DNA of 48,268 bases from Flavobacteriaceae bacterium (GTDB taxonomy: Bacteria > Bacteroidota > Bacteroidia > Flavobacteriales > Flavobacteriaceae): assembly GCA_002862705.1 (NCBI GenBank), contig PKDU01000035.1, forward strand, positions 1-48,268, given 5' to 3'. Of this stretch, positions 16,799 to 26,003 are shown one piece after another. The first letter of the stretch is position 1, and each line of letters starts with the position of its first letter. The notes under the pieces were generated by a model that was given only the letters and a program-made list of their open reading frames with translations, was not told the origin of the DNA and did not search any database. Both the position numbers and the translations under genes were made by a program.

Positions 16799-18898
16799 TT
16801 ACCCAATGTACTTCCAAATACTTTTTCCTTGCTGTGTCAAAGAGAGCGCCAAACGTATGTTTTCGTTGTTTGAGTGGGATAAACTTGGGTCGTCTTGTAG
16901 CAGCGCATCTACCGCATGACGTACTGTTTTTAGAATGGCCACGTCTTTTTTAAGATTGGCAATTAGAAACGGCAGCACACCACTTTGTTGGGTTCCCATG
17001 ACATCTCCAGGTCCGCGAAGCGATAAATCCACTTCTGCCAATTCAAAGCCGTCTTGCGTTCTGACCATGGTTTGTAAGCGCGTCTGGGCATCTTGGCTAA
17101 GTTTGGACCCTGTCATCAAAATACAGTAACTCTTACTAGCACCACGACCAACACGTCCTCTGAGCTGGTGGAGTTGCGATAAGCCAAAACGCTCGGCACT
17201 TTCGATAATCATAATGCTGGCATTGGGAACATCAACACCCACCTCAATGACCGTAGTAGCTACCATGATTTGGGTTTTTTTAGAAATAAAGCGTTCCATT
17301 TCATAAGCCTTGTCTTTGGCATTCATCCTGCCGTGAACAATACTCACCTGATAGTCTGGTAGTGGAAACTCTCGCACGATGCTTTCATAGCCATCCATCA
17401 AATCTTTGTAATCCAAAACCTTGGATTCTTGAATGAGCGGATAAACAACATAGACCTGTCGGCCTTTGGCAATTTCTTCTCGCATAAATTGAAACACAGC
17501 CAACCGTTTGCTGTCAAATCGATGCGTTGTGGTAATGGGTTTTCTGCCGGGTGGCAACTCGTCAATTACAGATAGGTCTAAATCACCATAAGCTGTCATG
17601 GCCAAGGTTCTTGGAATAGGTGTGGCGGTCATCACCAAAATATTTGGAGGGGTGTTGTTCTTTCGCCAAAGCTTGGCACGCTGTGCTACACCAAAACGGT
17701 GTTGTTCGTCAACAATGGCCAATCCAAGGCGATGAAAACTGACCGTTTCTTCTAGCACCGCATGGGTGCCAATAAGTATTTGCAACTGACCATTGGTTAA
17801 TTTTTCAAACAGCGGCTCGCGTTCTTTTTTGGTTACAGAACCTGTTAACAAACCAATTTCAATTCCCAGCGGCGCTAGCAATTCTTTTATGCTGCTGTAG
17901 TGTTGTTGGGCTAAAATTTCGGTAGGTGCCACTAGGGTAGCTTGCATATTGTTGTCCAAGGCCATGAGCATGCAGAGTACGGCTACGATGGTTTTTCCAG
18001 ATCCAACATCTCCTTGTAGCAGTCTGTTCATTTGTGCCTCACTGTTTAAGTCGGTTCTAATTTCACGCACCACACGTTTTTGTGCTTCGGTTAATGGAAA
18101 GGGTAGATGCTCGTGAAAAAAGCGGTTGAAGTAATTCCCAATTTTCGGAAAGGGGATGCCTTTAATGCGTTCTTTCCGATGGTGCTTTTTTAATCCCAAT
18201 TGCAACTGCACAAAAAACAGTTCTTCAAATTTCATACGGTATTGCGCACGCGCTAAGGATTCTTGCGACTGCGGAAAGTGAATGACTTTTAGGGCTTCAT
18301 TTTTCTCCATCAACTGATAGGTATTGCGCATTTCATCAGACAAGACCTCTTGTAGTTTGTTTTGCACTTCTTCAAATAGATTTTCTACAATCTGCCGCAT
18401 GACACGCTGGGATATCCCGCTTTTAGTTAGCGTTTCTGTAGCGGGGTATACCGCCTGAAAATTCCCTTTGCGTTGTTCGTGATCTGCAACAAGCTCAAGC
18501 TCTGGGTGGGGAATAGAACACTTTTTTCCGTACCAATTGAGTCGTCCAAAGGCCATGTAGGGTGTGTTGAGCTGGAGTGATTTTTGAATCCATTGCTGTC
18601 CTCTAAACCAAACCAGTTCCATGTTGTGCTGACCATCTGTAAAAGTAGCCACCAAGCGACTGCCCCGTTTTTGCTTAATGGTTTCAACATGGGTGATGCT
18701 CCCCAACACTTGTACGTCTGCTGTGGTTTGTGGTAATGCTCCTGGGGTGTAGTATTTGCTTCTGTCAATATAGCGATGTGGAAAAAAGTACAGAATATCC
18801 TGTAAGCTGTGTAACCCCAATTCTTTTTTAAGCAATTGCGCCCTGTTTGGACCAACGCCTTTCAAATAATCGATAGATTTTTGCAGCAATGTAGACAT
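16799..18898 (-). CDS. recG: ATP-dependent DNA helicase RecG
   Basis: RecG remodels stalled replication forks and Holliday junctions. The 699-residue protein has an N-terminal wedge/OB domain (LKGVGPNRAQLLKKELGLHSLQDILYF...PHRYIDR), Walker A QGDVGSGKTIVA, DEQHRFGV, the VMTATPIPRT motif III, and the C-terminal helicase half ending with VATTVIEVGVDVPNAS, QLHQLRGRVGRG and DLSLRGPGDVMGTQQSG. The length is typical. A one-mismatch -7 box (TATCTTCG) ends 4 nt before the ATG. Confidence 0.97.
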   Translation of the reverse strand: MSTLLQKSIDYLKGVGPNRAQLLKKELGLHSLQDILYFFPHRYIDRSKYYTPGALPQTTADVQVLGSITHVETIKQKRGSRLVATFTDGQHNMELVWFRGQQWIQKSLQLNTPYMAFGRLNWYGKKCSIPHPELELVADHEQRKGNFQAVYPATETLTKSGISQRVMRQIVENLFEEVQNKLQEVLSDEMRNTYQLMEKNEALKVIHFPQSQESLARAQYRMKFEELFFVQLQLGLKKHHRKERIKGIPFPKIGNYFNRFFHEHLPFPLTEAQKRVVREIRTDLNSEAQMNRLLQGDVGSGKTIVAVLCMLMALDNNMQATLVAPTEILAQQHYSSIKELLAPLGIEIGLLTGSVTKKEREPLFEKLTNGQLQILIGTHAVLEETVSFHRLGLAIVDEQHRFGVAQRAKLWRKNNTPPNILVMTATPIPRTLAMTAYGDLDLSVIDELPPGRKPITTTHRFDSKRLAVFQFMREEIAKGRQVYVVYPLIQESKVLDYKDLMDGYESIVREFPLPDYQVSIVHGRMNAKDKAYEMERFISKKTQIMVATTVIEVGVDVPNASIMIIESAERFGLSQLHQLRGRVGRGASKSYCILMTGSKLSQDAQTRLQTMVRTQDGFELAEVDLSLRGPGDVMGTQQSGVLPFLIANLKKDVAILKTVRHAVDALLQDDPSLSHSNNENIRLALSLTQQGKSIWKYIG

Positions 18899-18902
18899 AA
18901 AA

Positions 18903-18910
18903 CGAAGATA
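18903..18910 (-). promoter_or_regulatory. Candidate -7 element for recG (one mismatch)
   Basis: TATCTTCG on the minus strand matches TAnnTTTG at all fixed positions but one, and ends 4 nt before the recG ATG. That spacing is the one seen at the perfect boxes of other apparently leaderless genes in this window. Confidence 0.4.
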
Positions 18911-18992
18911 GCAGTTTCCTGTTAATAACTATTCGTTAGGCTTCTTTATCAACCGTGAGGGTTTGGCTATTTTCACTTTAAATTAAAATGCG

Positions 18993-21299
18993 TTGGAAAA
19001 TTACCTCAAGCTGCTTAATGAAGCCCAGCAAAAACCTACTGTCCACAAAGATGGACCGCTTATGGTTATTGCGGGTGCGGGTTCTGGTAAAACACGTGTG
19101 CTTACCTACCGTATTGCCTATTTGATGCAGCAAGGAGTGGACTCCTTTTCCATTTTGGCATTGACATTTACCAACAAGGCGGCACGAGAAATGAAGGCGC
19201 GTATTGCGCAAATAGTAGGGGAGAGCGAATCCAAAAATTTATGGATGGGTACTTTTCACTCCGTGTTTGCGCGCATCCTTCGTGCTGAAGCCGACCGTTT
19301 GGGCTATCCTTCAAGCTTTACGATTTACGATACCCAAGACTCTGAGCGTTTGTTAGGCTCCATTATCAAAGAGCTACAACTTGATAAAGACCTGTATAAG
19401 GTTAAGCAGATTCGTCCCCGCATATCTTCATTTAAAAATAGCCTGATTACCGTTAGGGCTTACTACAACAACCCAGAGCTTGTTGAGGCAGACCGAGAGT
19501 CCAAGCGTCCAGAAATGGGCAGTATATACAAAGAGTATGTAGATCGCTGCTTTAAGGCGGGTGCTATGGATTTTGACGATTTACTCCTCAAAACCAATGA
19601 GTTGTTGAATAGATTTCCAGATGTGCTTGCCAAATACCAGGAGCGTTTTCGCTATATTCTGGTAGATGAGTATCAAGACACCAACCACTCCCAGTACCTG
19701 ATTGTGCGCGCTTTGGCAGATCGTTATCAAAACGTTTGTGTGGTAGGTGATGATGCACAAAGTATCTATGCCTTCCGAGGTGCAAACATTCAGAACATTC
19801 TCAATTTCCAACGTGACTACGAAGACGTAGCGGTATATCGGCTAGAGCAAAACTACCGTTCCTCAAAAACCATAGTGCAAGCGGCCAATGCCGTAATTGC
19901 GCACAATCAAAACAGACTAGAAAAGAACGTTTGGACAGCTAATCCTGAGGGGCATAAAATCATTTTGCATCGCAGCCCAACAGATGGTGAAGAAGGACGT
20001 TATGTTGCAGGTGATATTTTTGAACGCGCCATGCAAACCCAACAAGGCTATGAGAACTACGCCATATTGTATCGTACCAATGCACAGTCTCGTGCGATGG
20101 AAGATGCCTTGCGTAAGCGTAATATTCCCTATCGTGTGTATGGAGGGGTTTCTTTCTATCAACGCAAAGAAATCAAAGATGTATTGGCGTATTTGCGCCT
20201 GCTTATCAATCCCAACGATGAAGAAAGCTTAAAGCGTATTATTAATTATCCCATGCGGGGTATCGGTCAAACGACCATCAATAAGCTCATTGTAGCTGCA
20301 AAAACGCATGATTGCACACTATATCAAGTGTTGGAAAAGGTGCAAGAACTTCCGCTAAACATCAATGCGGGAACACGAACCAAACTGCAAGACTTCTACA
20401 CGCTGATGGAGTCGATTAAAACCCAACTTACAAGCTTAGATGCGTTTGAACTTGCAGATATGGTGACCAAAAAAGTTGGTTTGGTTTCAGTGCTTAAAAA
20501 GGAGGGAACGCCAGAAGCCGTGACGCGTATTGAGAATATTGAAGAGTTGCTCAATGGTATTAAAGACTTTGTGGAAGGACAACGTGAACTCGTTGATGCT
20601 ACCGGCTCTTTGGTAGAGTTTTTAGAAGATGTAGCCTTGGCTACTGACTTTGACAATGAAGTCAAAGACCAGCAAGCGGTTTCGCTTATGACCATTCACC
20701 TCGCCAAAGGCTTGGAGTTTCCCAACGTGTATATCGTTGGCTTAGAAGAAGATTTATTCCCTTCTGCCATGAGTGTTAACACCAGAGCAGAACTCGAAGA
20801 AGAGCGTAGGTTGTTTTATGTGGCACTTACACGTGCTGAAAAGCGGGTAACGCTGACCTATACACTGTCTAGATATCGTTGGGGGAAAATTATTGATGCA
20901 GAGCCGAGTAGGTTTTTAGCAGAAATCGACGAAGAATTCGTTGACAATCAAGTGGTCACTGACGATTATTCCCTCAAACCATTTATGGATACTTCTGTAT
21001 TTGATGCGCCAGACCCAAACAAGGTTCGCTTTAAGCCACCTGTAAAAAAGAAACCCGCAGCTGCAGTACCGCCCAAAGCACGTATGAAATCTGTGTCTAA
21101 AGCTGCACCTAGCAGTGGACCTACATTGGACTTATCCGAAATCCAGCAGGGTATTCGTGTTTCTCACAGTCGTTTTGGATTTGGAACGGTATTGAGCACC
21201 GATGGGGTAGGCAATGATGCAAAGGCCCTTATTCGTTTTGATCAATCAGGAGAAAAGAACGTGCTGTTGCGTTTTGCAAAACTCAAAGTAGTTTCATAA
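18993..21299 (+). CDS. UvrD/PcrA-type superfamily 1 DNA helicase (TTG start)
   Basis: This 768-residue 3'-5' helicase is used in DNA repair and replication restart. Motifs run in order: LNEAQ Q-motif, AGAGSGKTRVLTYR Walker A, ILALTFTNKAAREMK, ILVDEYQDTN, VVGDDAQSIYAFRGA, EQNYRSS, VSLMTIHLAKGLEFPNV and FYVALTRAEKRV. A Pro/Lys-rich linker near 690-715 leads to a PcrA-like C-terminal module (GIRVSHSRFGFGTVLS). The only start that fits the family is TTG at 18993, because the frame has a stop at 18984. An ATG at 18988 is out of frame, so a small sequence error here is possible. Confidence 0.93.
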   Translation: MENYLKLLNEAQQKPTVHKDGPLMVIAGAGSGKTRVLTYRIAYLMQQGVDSFSILALTFTNKAAREMKARIAQIVGESESKNLWMGTFHSVFARILRAEADRLGYPSSFTIYDTQDSERLLGSIIKELQLDKDLYKVKQIRPRISSFKNSLITVRAYYNNPELVEADRESKRPEMGSIYKEYVDRCFKAGAMDFDDLLLKTNELLNRFPDVLAKYQERFRYILVDEYQDTNHSQYLIVRALADRYQNVCVVGDDAQSIYAFRGANIQNILNFQRDYEDVAVYRLEQNYRSSKTIVQAANAVIAHNQNRLEKNVWTANPEGHKIILHRSPTDGEEGRYVAGDIFERAMQTQQGYENYAILYRTNAQSRAMEDALRKRNIPYRVYGGVSFYQRKEIKDVLAYLRLLINPNDEESLKRIINYPMRGIGQTTINKLIVAAKTHDCTLYQVLEKVQELPLNINAGTRTKLQDFYTLMESIKTQLTSLDAFELADMVTKKVGLVSVLKKEGTPEAVTRIENIEELLNGIKDFVEGQRELVDATGSLVEFLEDVALATDFDNEVKDQQAVSLMTIHLAKGLEFPNVYIVGLEEDLFPSAMSVNTRAELEEERRLFYVALTRAEKRVTLTYTLSRYRWGKIIDAEPSRFLAEIDEEFVDNQVVTDDYSLKPFMDTSVFDAPDPNKVRFKPPVKKKPAAAVPPKARMKSVSKAAPSSGPTLDLSEIQQGIRVSHSRFGFGTVLSTDGVGNDAKALIRFDQSGEKNVLLRFAKLKVVS

Positions 21300-21301
21300 A
21301 A

Positions 21302-21323
21302 AAAGCCACCCTAAGGTGGCTTT
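21302..21323 (-). terminator. Hairpin terminator between the convergent helicase and OmpA-family genes
   Basis: A perfect 9-bp stem, AAAGCCACC / GGTGGCTTT, with loop CTAA. On the minus strand it is followed by seven T residues, a strong terminator for the OmpA-family gene. On the plus strand only three T residues follow, so it may also stop the helicase transcript but more weakly. Confidence 0.85.
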
Positions 21324-21344
21324 AAATACCATTGCTGTTAATCC

Positions 21345-22208
21345 TTATTTGGATGCAGCTTCCATACCTTTTTCAAGTAAATCAAAGAACTGATCTAGTT
21401 TTGGTAACACAACGATACGTGTTCTGCGGTTTTTAGCACGGCCGCTAAGCGTCTCATTGTCTTCAAGGGGTACATAAGAACTGCGTCCTGCGGCAGTCAT
21501 GCGCGCTGGATCAACCAAGAAATCGTTTTGTAGTATGCGAACAACAGCCGTTGCACGCTTCACACTCAAATCCCAGTTGTCTACAAGAACATCGCTGTCT
21601 TTTTTAACAGGAACGTTGTCTGTGTGTCCTTCAACCATAAACTCCAAGTCTGTTTTGTCATTGATTACACGCGCAACCTTACCAAGTACTTCTTTGGCAC
21701 GTGCGGTAACGGTATAGCTACCACTTCTAAACAACAGTTTATCTGAGATGGAAATAAACACAACACCTTTTTCAACATTTACCTCAATGTCAGAATCGTT
21801 GATATCAACAAGCGCACCCTTAAGACTGGTTACCAATGCTAGGGTAACAGAATCTCTACGTGTCACGGCATCTTGCATGCGTGTGATGCGCATGTCTTTT
21901 TCTTTTAAAGACTCAAGCGAACGCTCAAGGTTTTCAGCACCTTTTTGAGAGAGTGTAGTTAGGTTACCCATATTATTTATGAGTTCCTGATTGTTGGCCT
22001 TTAAGAAAGTAATTTGGTCACGAAGTGCAGAAACGCTTGCGTCGCTTTTTGCCTTCTCATCAATACATGTGTTTAGTCGTACAGTGGCTGAGTTTAAAAG
22101 ATCTTTGGTCTCTTTATTATCAGCTTCTAGAGCGGTGTATTTTTTTTGTGACACACAAGATGCCAGCAGTGCAGGGATTGCGATTAATAAGATGAGTGTT
22201 CTTTTCAT
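21345..22208 (-). CDS. OmpA-family lipoprotein with coiled coil
   Basis: I take the ATG at 22208 (287 residues), which places the lipobox LLASC at residues 14-18 with C18 lipidated. The reading from 22220 adds only four residues. Residues 25-130 are predicted coiled coil (LEADNKETKDLLNSATVRLN, ENLERSLESLKEKDMRITRM). The C-terminal OmpA/MotB domain has LEFMVEGHTDNVPVK, NWDLSVKRATAVVRIL, MTAAGRSSYVPLEDN and GRAKNRRTRIVVLP, and should bind peptidoglycan. It probably links the outer membrane to the cell wall. The gene is monocistronic with its own terminator. Confidence 0.9.
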   Translation of the reverse strand: MKRTLILLIAIPALLASCVSQKKYTALEADNKETKDLLNSATVRLNTCIDEKAKSDASVSALRDQITFLKANNQELINNMGNLTTLSQKGAENLERSLESLKEKDMRITRMQDAVTRRDSVTLALVTSLKGALVDINDSDIEVNVEKGVVFISISDKLLFRSGSYTVTARAKEVLGKVARVINDKTDLEFMVEGHTDNVPVKKDSDVLVDNWDLSVKRATAVVRILQNDFLVDPARMTAAGRSSYVPLEDNETLSGRAKNRRTRIVVLPKLDQFFDLLEKGMEAASK

Positions 22209-22350
22209 TTTGTAATACATATTATGCGTATAAAATTACTATAAAAACGACGATTGCGCCACTTTCTTGTGTTAAACTAATAAAAAAGATTTTAAGCGAT
22301 TAGCGAAACCTTATGTTTTGCATAGAGATGATCGCCTCTTTATGTAACAA

Positions 22351-24828
22351 CTAAAACTCTCTTTTACCAAACTCACTTTCAATAAACCGAGACCTGTTTT
22401 TTCCATTTTGGAACGTATAGGACAGGTTTAGCGTTATCATATCAACTTCGTATATGTAGTTTGTAGTGGTATAAAATTCGTTTTCACGCCAAGTTGTTAT
22501 GCGCTGCTCGTTTGTGTCCAGCAAACCCATATCGATATTGAGCCACTGCAATGTAGCCTTCAGTTTGTCGTTTAAAAATGATTTTTGGATGCTGAGGTTG
22601 GGGGTGTAGTATCTTGAATCTTCTCCTTGCGCCGTTACCCTGTCCGAAATATAATTAATGGAAAACTGTAGCGATGTATTATCCCAAAAACGAAAATTGG
22701 TATTCGCATTAAAACTGTAAATAGTTGTATTGGTATTAACAGGATTGTTGTCAAACGAACCTTTAAGGTCATAATGATAGACATTTCCGCCAATAAACGC
22801 ATCTGATTTAGCTGTAAGCTTTAGTTGCGTTCCAAACGTAACACCGAAAGTTTTGGCATTGCCAACATTTGAATAAATACGGTTTAGTATGTTGTCGCTA
22901 TACACCGTGTTCACTCGGTTTACCACATTTTTGGTATTGCGGTAATAGGCGGTTGCAAAAATGCTGTTATCATCCGATAGTTTCTTGTCTATACCCAGCT
23001 CAATTAAATCAATAAACTCAGGCCTCAGATCAGGATCTCCTTGCTCCAGGGTTTCGGCATGTTCGCGTTCTGGAAAAGGGTTCATTTTAAAAGTTGTCGT
23101 ACGCGCCACACGTTTGCTGTATGCTAATTTGGCACTGGTGTTATCGTTTAGCTCATAATTGATTGAAGCCGATGGGTATGCCTTGGTAAACGCATAATTA
23201 CGTGTATCATCAATTGTATTTGCTCTGTCTTTGAGCATCAAATCTCGGTTCATCTGTTCAATTCGTAAGCCCGCATTGTAAGTAAATTTCCCCTTGGACG
23301 CTGATAGCTGCCCATAAACCGCATGTATTTCACGGACTAAATTCACTTCACTTGAAAATGCGGGTACCATCACAAACGGATCGTTAAGGTTTGTTCGGCG
23401 TTCGTAGAGAAAATTGCCTTTATGGTCTAGATTTCTAAACTGATAGCCCATTGCAATTTCTCCGCCTTTAAAGGGCGAAAAAACATAATCCAATTGTGCT
23501 CTTAATCCATATAATGGGTTGTCGTTTGTGTTGTATTCATCTTGGTATAATACGCTATTATCAGGATGCCCTAGGTTTTGATTTACGGTAGGCCCACCCA
23601 ATAGCGTATACTCATACAGTATGGAAAGTGAAAGTTCAGATTTGTTTTGAAAAATATGGGCATAATCCATATTGCCCAAGACAAAATCACTTTTTCGCTC
23701 TCTTAAATTGTGATTAAAATAGGGAGGGAGCTTAGTAATAGTATTACTGCCGTTTGGCGTAATTTTTTGGTTGTCATAATAAACGATATCTGCCAATCGC
23801 TTTTTTGATCTTTTTCCAGCATAAAAACCAACCGAAAGTTCGTTTGATGGGTTGGGGGTAAATTCTAAAGTGAAACGACCGTTGTAGTTGGTTTCATCAA
23901 AACTGCGCTCCCCAGTCGATGGAAGCCCCGTAAACACATCATCAATTATGGTGTATACATTTCCTTCGCGTCTGCCGCCCAAATCGTTTCGTTGGTAATT
24001 TGCCCCGATGGAAACATGCAACTTTTCTGCGTTTATATTATAGGTTCCGTCAATTCCAAAGCGTTGGTGTGCTAATTCGTTCCCGTAGGTTTCTATTGAG
24101 GGAAAGCCGCCTTTGATGTTTAACTGACTAAAGACGCCTTCAGTAGCCCCCTTACGGGTTATGATATTGATGATTCCAGCCTTACCTTCAGGATCATATT
24201 TTGCAGATGGGGCAGTGATGAGCTCTATACTGCTAATAGCGTTTGCGGGGAGTTGCGCCATGATAGCAGTAGGATTGCTCTGTGTTGGCTTGCCATTGAG
24301 CAATACCACAAAGCCTCTGGTGCCGCTAACCATTAGTTCACCATTACCATTAAAACTTACGGCAGGCAGGTTTTTTAAAACATCCAGCCCTGTTCCCCCT
24401 TGTGCGTTCTTAAATGCTTGTGCATTGTAAACTTGCTTGTCAATTTTATTGATGATGGTTTTTCGTTTGGTTGCAATAACAACATCGTCCAACTGATTGC
24501 CTAAGGTTAGTTTTATTGTCCCAAGGTTTAGGACCTCATCAAATAAAATATTTGAAATTTTGGAGACTTCATAGCCAATAAAGGAAACCTCTAGGTTGTA
24601 TTTTCCACTTTTGAGATTACCAAATTCGATTATGCCACGCGCTTCTGAAACAACACCCGACACCAATGTGCCGTTGCTGTTGTATACGGCTGCGGTGGCG
24701 TATTCTAACGGATTGCCCAGCTCATCTGTAATAGTCGCTTTTAATTGCGAAAATCCCAACTGGAAACAAAATAGGACTAAAGCAAGGAGGTGCGTAGAAA
24801 TACTTGAAATAAATGGGCGTTTTTTCAC
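22351..24828 (-). CDS. TonB-dependent outer-membrane receptor (carboxypeptidase-D-like N-terminus, GTG start)
   Basis: The 825-residue protein has a signal peptide (hydrophobic run ending FQLGFSQ), a CarboxypepD_reg-like beta domain (TDELGNPLEYATAAVYNSNG), a plug domain with GGTGLDVLKNLPAVSFNGNG and FVVLLNGKPTQ, and then a long beta-barrel of the 'outer membrane beta-barrel family 3' kind (ENTQ-rich strands, YSKRVARTTTFKMNPFPE, GDPDLRPEFIDLIELGIDK). It ends FGKREF. The ligand is unknown and no SusD partner is adjacent. The start is GTG because an in-frame TGA lies just upstream. A -7 box is 16 nt upstream. Confidence 0.9.
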   Translation of the reverse strand: MKKRPFISSISTHLLALVLFCFQLGFSQLKATITDELGNPLEYATAAVYNSNGTLVSGVVSEARGIIEFGNLKSGKYNLEVSFIGYEVSKISNILFDEVLNLGTIKLTLGNQLDDVVIATKRKTIINKIDKQVYNAQAFKNAQGGTGLDVLKNLPAVSFNGNGELMVSGTRGFVVLLNGKPTQSNPTAIMAQLPANAISSIELITAPSAKYDPEGKAGIINIITRKGATEGVFSQLNIKGGFPSIETYGNELAHQRFGIDGTYNINAEKLHVSIGANYQRNDLGGRREGNVYTIIDDVFTGLPSTGERSFDETNYNGRFTLEFTPNPSNELSVGFYAGKRSKKRLADIVYYDNQKITPNGSNTITKLPPYFNHNLRERKSDFVLGNMDYAHIFQNKSELSLSILYEYTLLGGPTVNQNLGHPDNSVLYQDEYNTNDNPLYGLRAQLDYVFSPFKGGEIAMGYQFRNLDHKGNFLYERRTNLNDPFVMVPAFSSEVNLVREIHAVYGQLSASKGKFTYNAGLRIEQMNRDLMLKDRANTIDDTRNYAFTKAYPSASINYELNDNTSAKLAYSKRVARTTTFKMNPFPEREHAETLEQGDPDLRPEFIDLIELGIDKKLSDDNSIFATAYYRNTKNVVNRVNTVYSDNILNRIYSNVGNAKTFGVTFGTQLKLTAKSDAFIGGNVYHYDLKGSFDNNPVNTNTTIYSFNANTNFRFWDNTSLQFSINYISDRVTAQGEDSRYYTPNLSIQKSFLNDKLKATLQWLNIDMGLLDTNEQRITTWRENEFYTTTNYIYEVDMITLNLSYTFQNGKNRSRFIESEFGKREF

Positions 24829-24844
24829 AGTTTTTATTAAATGT

Positions 24845-24852
24845 CAAAATTA
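24845..24852 (-). promoter_or_regulatory. -7 promoter element for the TonB-dependent receptor
   Basis: TAATTTTG on the minus strand, perfect TAnnTTTG, ends 16 nt before the GTG start at 24828. No -33 TTG is visible at standard spacing. Confidence 0.5.
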
Positions 24853-24902
24853 AAATAAAAGTATTAGTTTTAAGAATATTAAATTTTATATAAACACAAA
24901 AC

Positions 24903-25418
24903 ATGAAAAATACGATTATTACTGTCTTGTTTGTTGCTACATTGATTTCTTGTACCAACCCAAAACAAGCGGCCACTGAAAACGCGGAAGCGATTGAATT
25001 CATCTACCAGCCCACATACCAATCTTCTTTTGAGATGGGTAGTGACGAAAAGGTGCTCCTTATTCAAGAAATGCACCAACACCTTATCAACCAAGATTAT
25101 GAAAAGGCCGTAAGCTATCTTACTGATGATGTTGTCTTTGACTTAGATAACGGATCTTCTCTTGAAGGAAAAGAAAGTGTGCTTCAATTCATGAAAGAAG
25201 CCTATGCTGCCGTTTCCATTAACGATTATTCTGTAGCAGTAAACTTTACCGTAGTTGGCGAAAATGAGGTCGAGTGGGTACTGTTGTGGGACAATGCAGC
25301 TGTTGAAACTGCTGATGGCACATCGACTAGCTATTCGTGGATGGAAGCATTTGCTTTTACTGGTGATAAAGTCAGCTATTTAAATCAATACTCAAAACCG
25401 ATTTTGGCAACAGAATAA
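24903..25418 (+). CDS. Lipoprotein with SnoaL/NTF2-like domain
   Basis: The 171-residue protein has a lipoprotein signal (VATLISC, C17 lipidated). Residues 55-165 fit an NTF2-like cone: helix LIQEMHQHLINQDYEKAVSYL, then TDDVVFDLDNGSSLEGKESVLQFMKEAYAA, and the strands EVEWVLLWDNAAVETADG and YSWMEAFAFTGDKVSYLNQY. Such SnoaL-like proteins bind small ligands or act as isomerases, and catalytic residues cannot be assigned here. It is divergent from the TonB receptor with a 74-nt gap, and I see no perfect -7 box in front of it. Confidence 0.78.
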   Translation: MKNTIITVLFVATLISCTNPKQAATENAEAIEFIYQPTYQSSFEMGSDEKVLLIQEMHQHLINQDYEKAVSYLTDDVVFDLDNGSSLEGKESVLQFMKEAYAAVSINDYSVAVNFTVVGENEVEWVLLWDNAAVETADGTSTSYSWMEAFAFTGDKVSYLNQYSKPILATE

Positions 25419-25549
25419 AATGCTTGTATAAATAATTGTCATACATTCGCATTTCCTAAATGAATTGGTCAAATTGAACAGCTATGGTTGGCTCTCTTTT
25501 TGGCCTTTTCGCTTTTTATGCTCCGAATGGTATCTTAAATCAAATAAGA

Positions 25550-25828
25550 TCAATTTACACACGTGTACTTTGACAACCGATTTGCACCTATTTTTTCTAA
25601 GACGCCATTATCAACAGCCCATTTTAAATCGCTACTAACTGTTGGTTCGCTTATGTCTTTATAGGCTTGCAAGTATGTCTTACGAGTAAAAGACGCTGTC
25701 CCTACTTTATCTTTAAACAATACAACCCTGTCGGCTACGCTAAGGCTTCTATTCTGCGATTTTAAGAGACGTTCTAAGGATTGAAGGATTAACAAGCATA
25801 AACTGGATAAATGGCGTTGAGACTCCTA
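25550..25828 (-). pseudogene. Remnant of a Fic-family protein (C-terminal winged helix)
   Basis: An open stretch of about 90 codons ends in TGA at 25550 and begins after an in-frame TAG (25826-25828). It has no convincing start codon: TTG at 25795 is the only candidate. The tail FTRKTYLQAYKDISEPTVSS followed by DLKWAVDNGVLEKIG fits the C-terminal winged helix of many Bacteroidota Fic proteins ('isxaTAsRDLk.lve.GvlekiG'). The catalytic HPFxxGNGR part is absent. I read it as a decayed fragment. A short independent DNA-binding protein is possible but less likely. Confidence 0.5.
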
Positions 25829-25846
25829 TGGGCAGTAACAGGTTCT

Positions 25847-25924
25847 TTATTTTTTAGATTTAACAATTAGTGGGTAAAGCAAAAAACCTATTGATACTAT
25901 TAAGATAAATATCGAACCTCTCAT
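25847..25924 (-). CDS. Putative 25-residue single-pass membrane peptide
   Basis: ATG at 25924 to TAA at 25847 encodes 25 residues: MRGS, a hydrophobic stretch IFILIVSIGFLLYPLIV, then the basic tail KSKK. A perfect -7 box (TATATTTG) ends exactly 4 nt before the ATG, the spacing seen at the leaderless genes of this window, which makes expression plausible. Size and layout resemble type I toxin peptides or other tiny stress membrane proteins. That is inference only: no antisense RNA was identified and the family is unknown. Confidence 0.42.
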   Translation of the reverse strand: MRGSIFILIVSIGFLLYPLIVKSKK

Positions 25925-25928
25925 TTTT

Positions 25929-25936
25929 CAAATATA
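25929..25936 (-). promoter_or_regulatory. -7 promoter element for the 25-residue peptide
   Basis: TATATTTG on the minus strand, perfect TAnnTTTG, ending 4 nt (AAAA) before the ATG at 25924. It lies in AT-rich DNA, so a chance match is more likely than elsewhere. Confidence 0.4.
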
Positions 25937-26003
25937 GTTAATAAGTGCTTATATTTACTGCATTGCTTTTTGAAATTGTAGTTCATCCATTTAAATTTTT
26001 AAT

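Larger units (their letters stand above)
25419..26003. other. AT-rich accessory stretch with gene remnants
   Basis: No full-length gene lies between the SnoaL-like lipoprotein and the DUF417-like gene. Positions 25419-25549 show nothing I can support. Positions 25550-25828 (minus) hold the C-terminal remnant of a Fic-type protein, and 25847-25924 (minus) a 25-codon membrane peptide with its own -7 box. The stretch is the left part of an islet reaching about 26890, clearly richer in A and T by eye than the flanking housekeeping genes. Confidence 0.55.

Noticed and set aside
22209..22350. Possible hairpin (AGAGATGATCGCCTCT) downstream of the TonB receptor
   Set aside because: The arms pair imperfectly and no T-tract follows on the minus strand, so I do not call a terminator.
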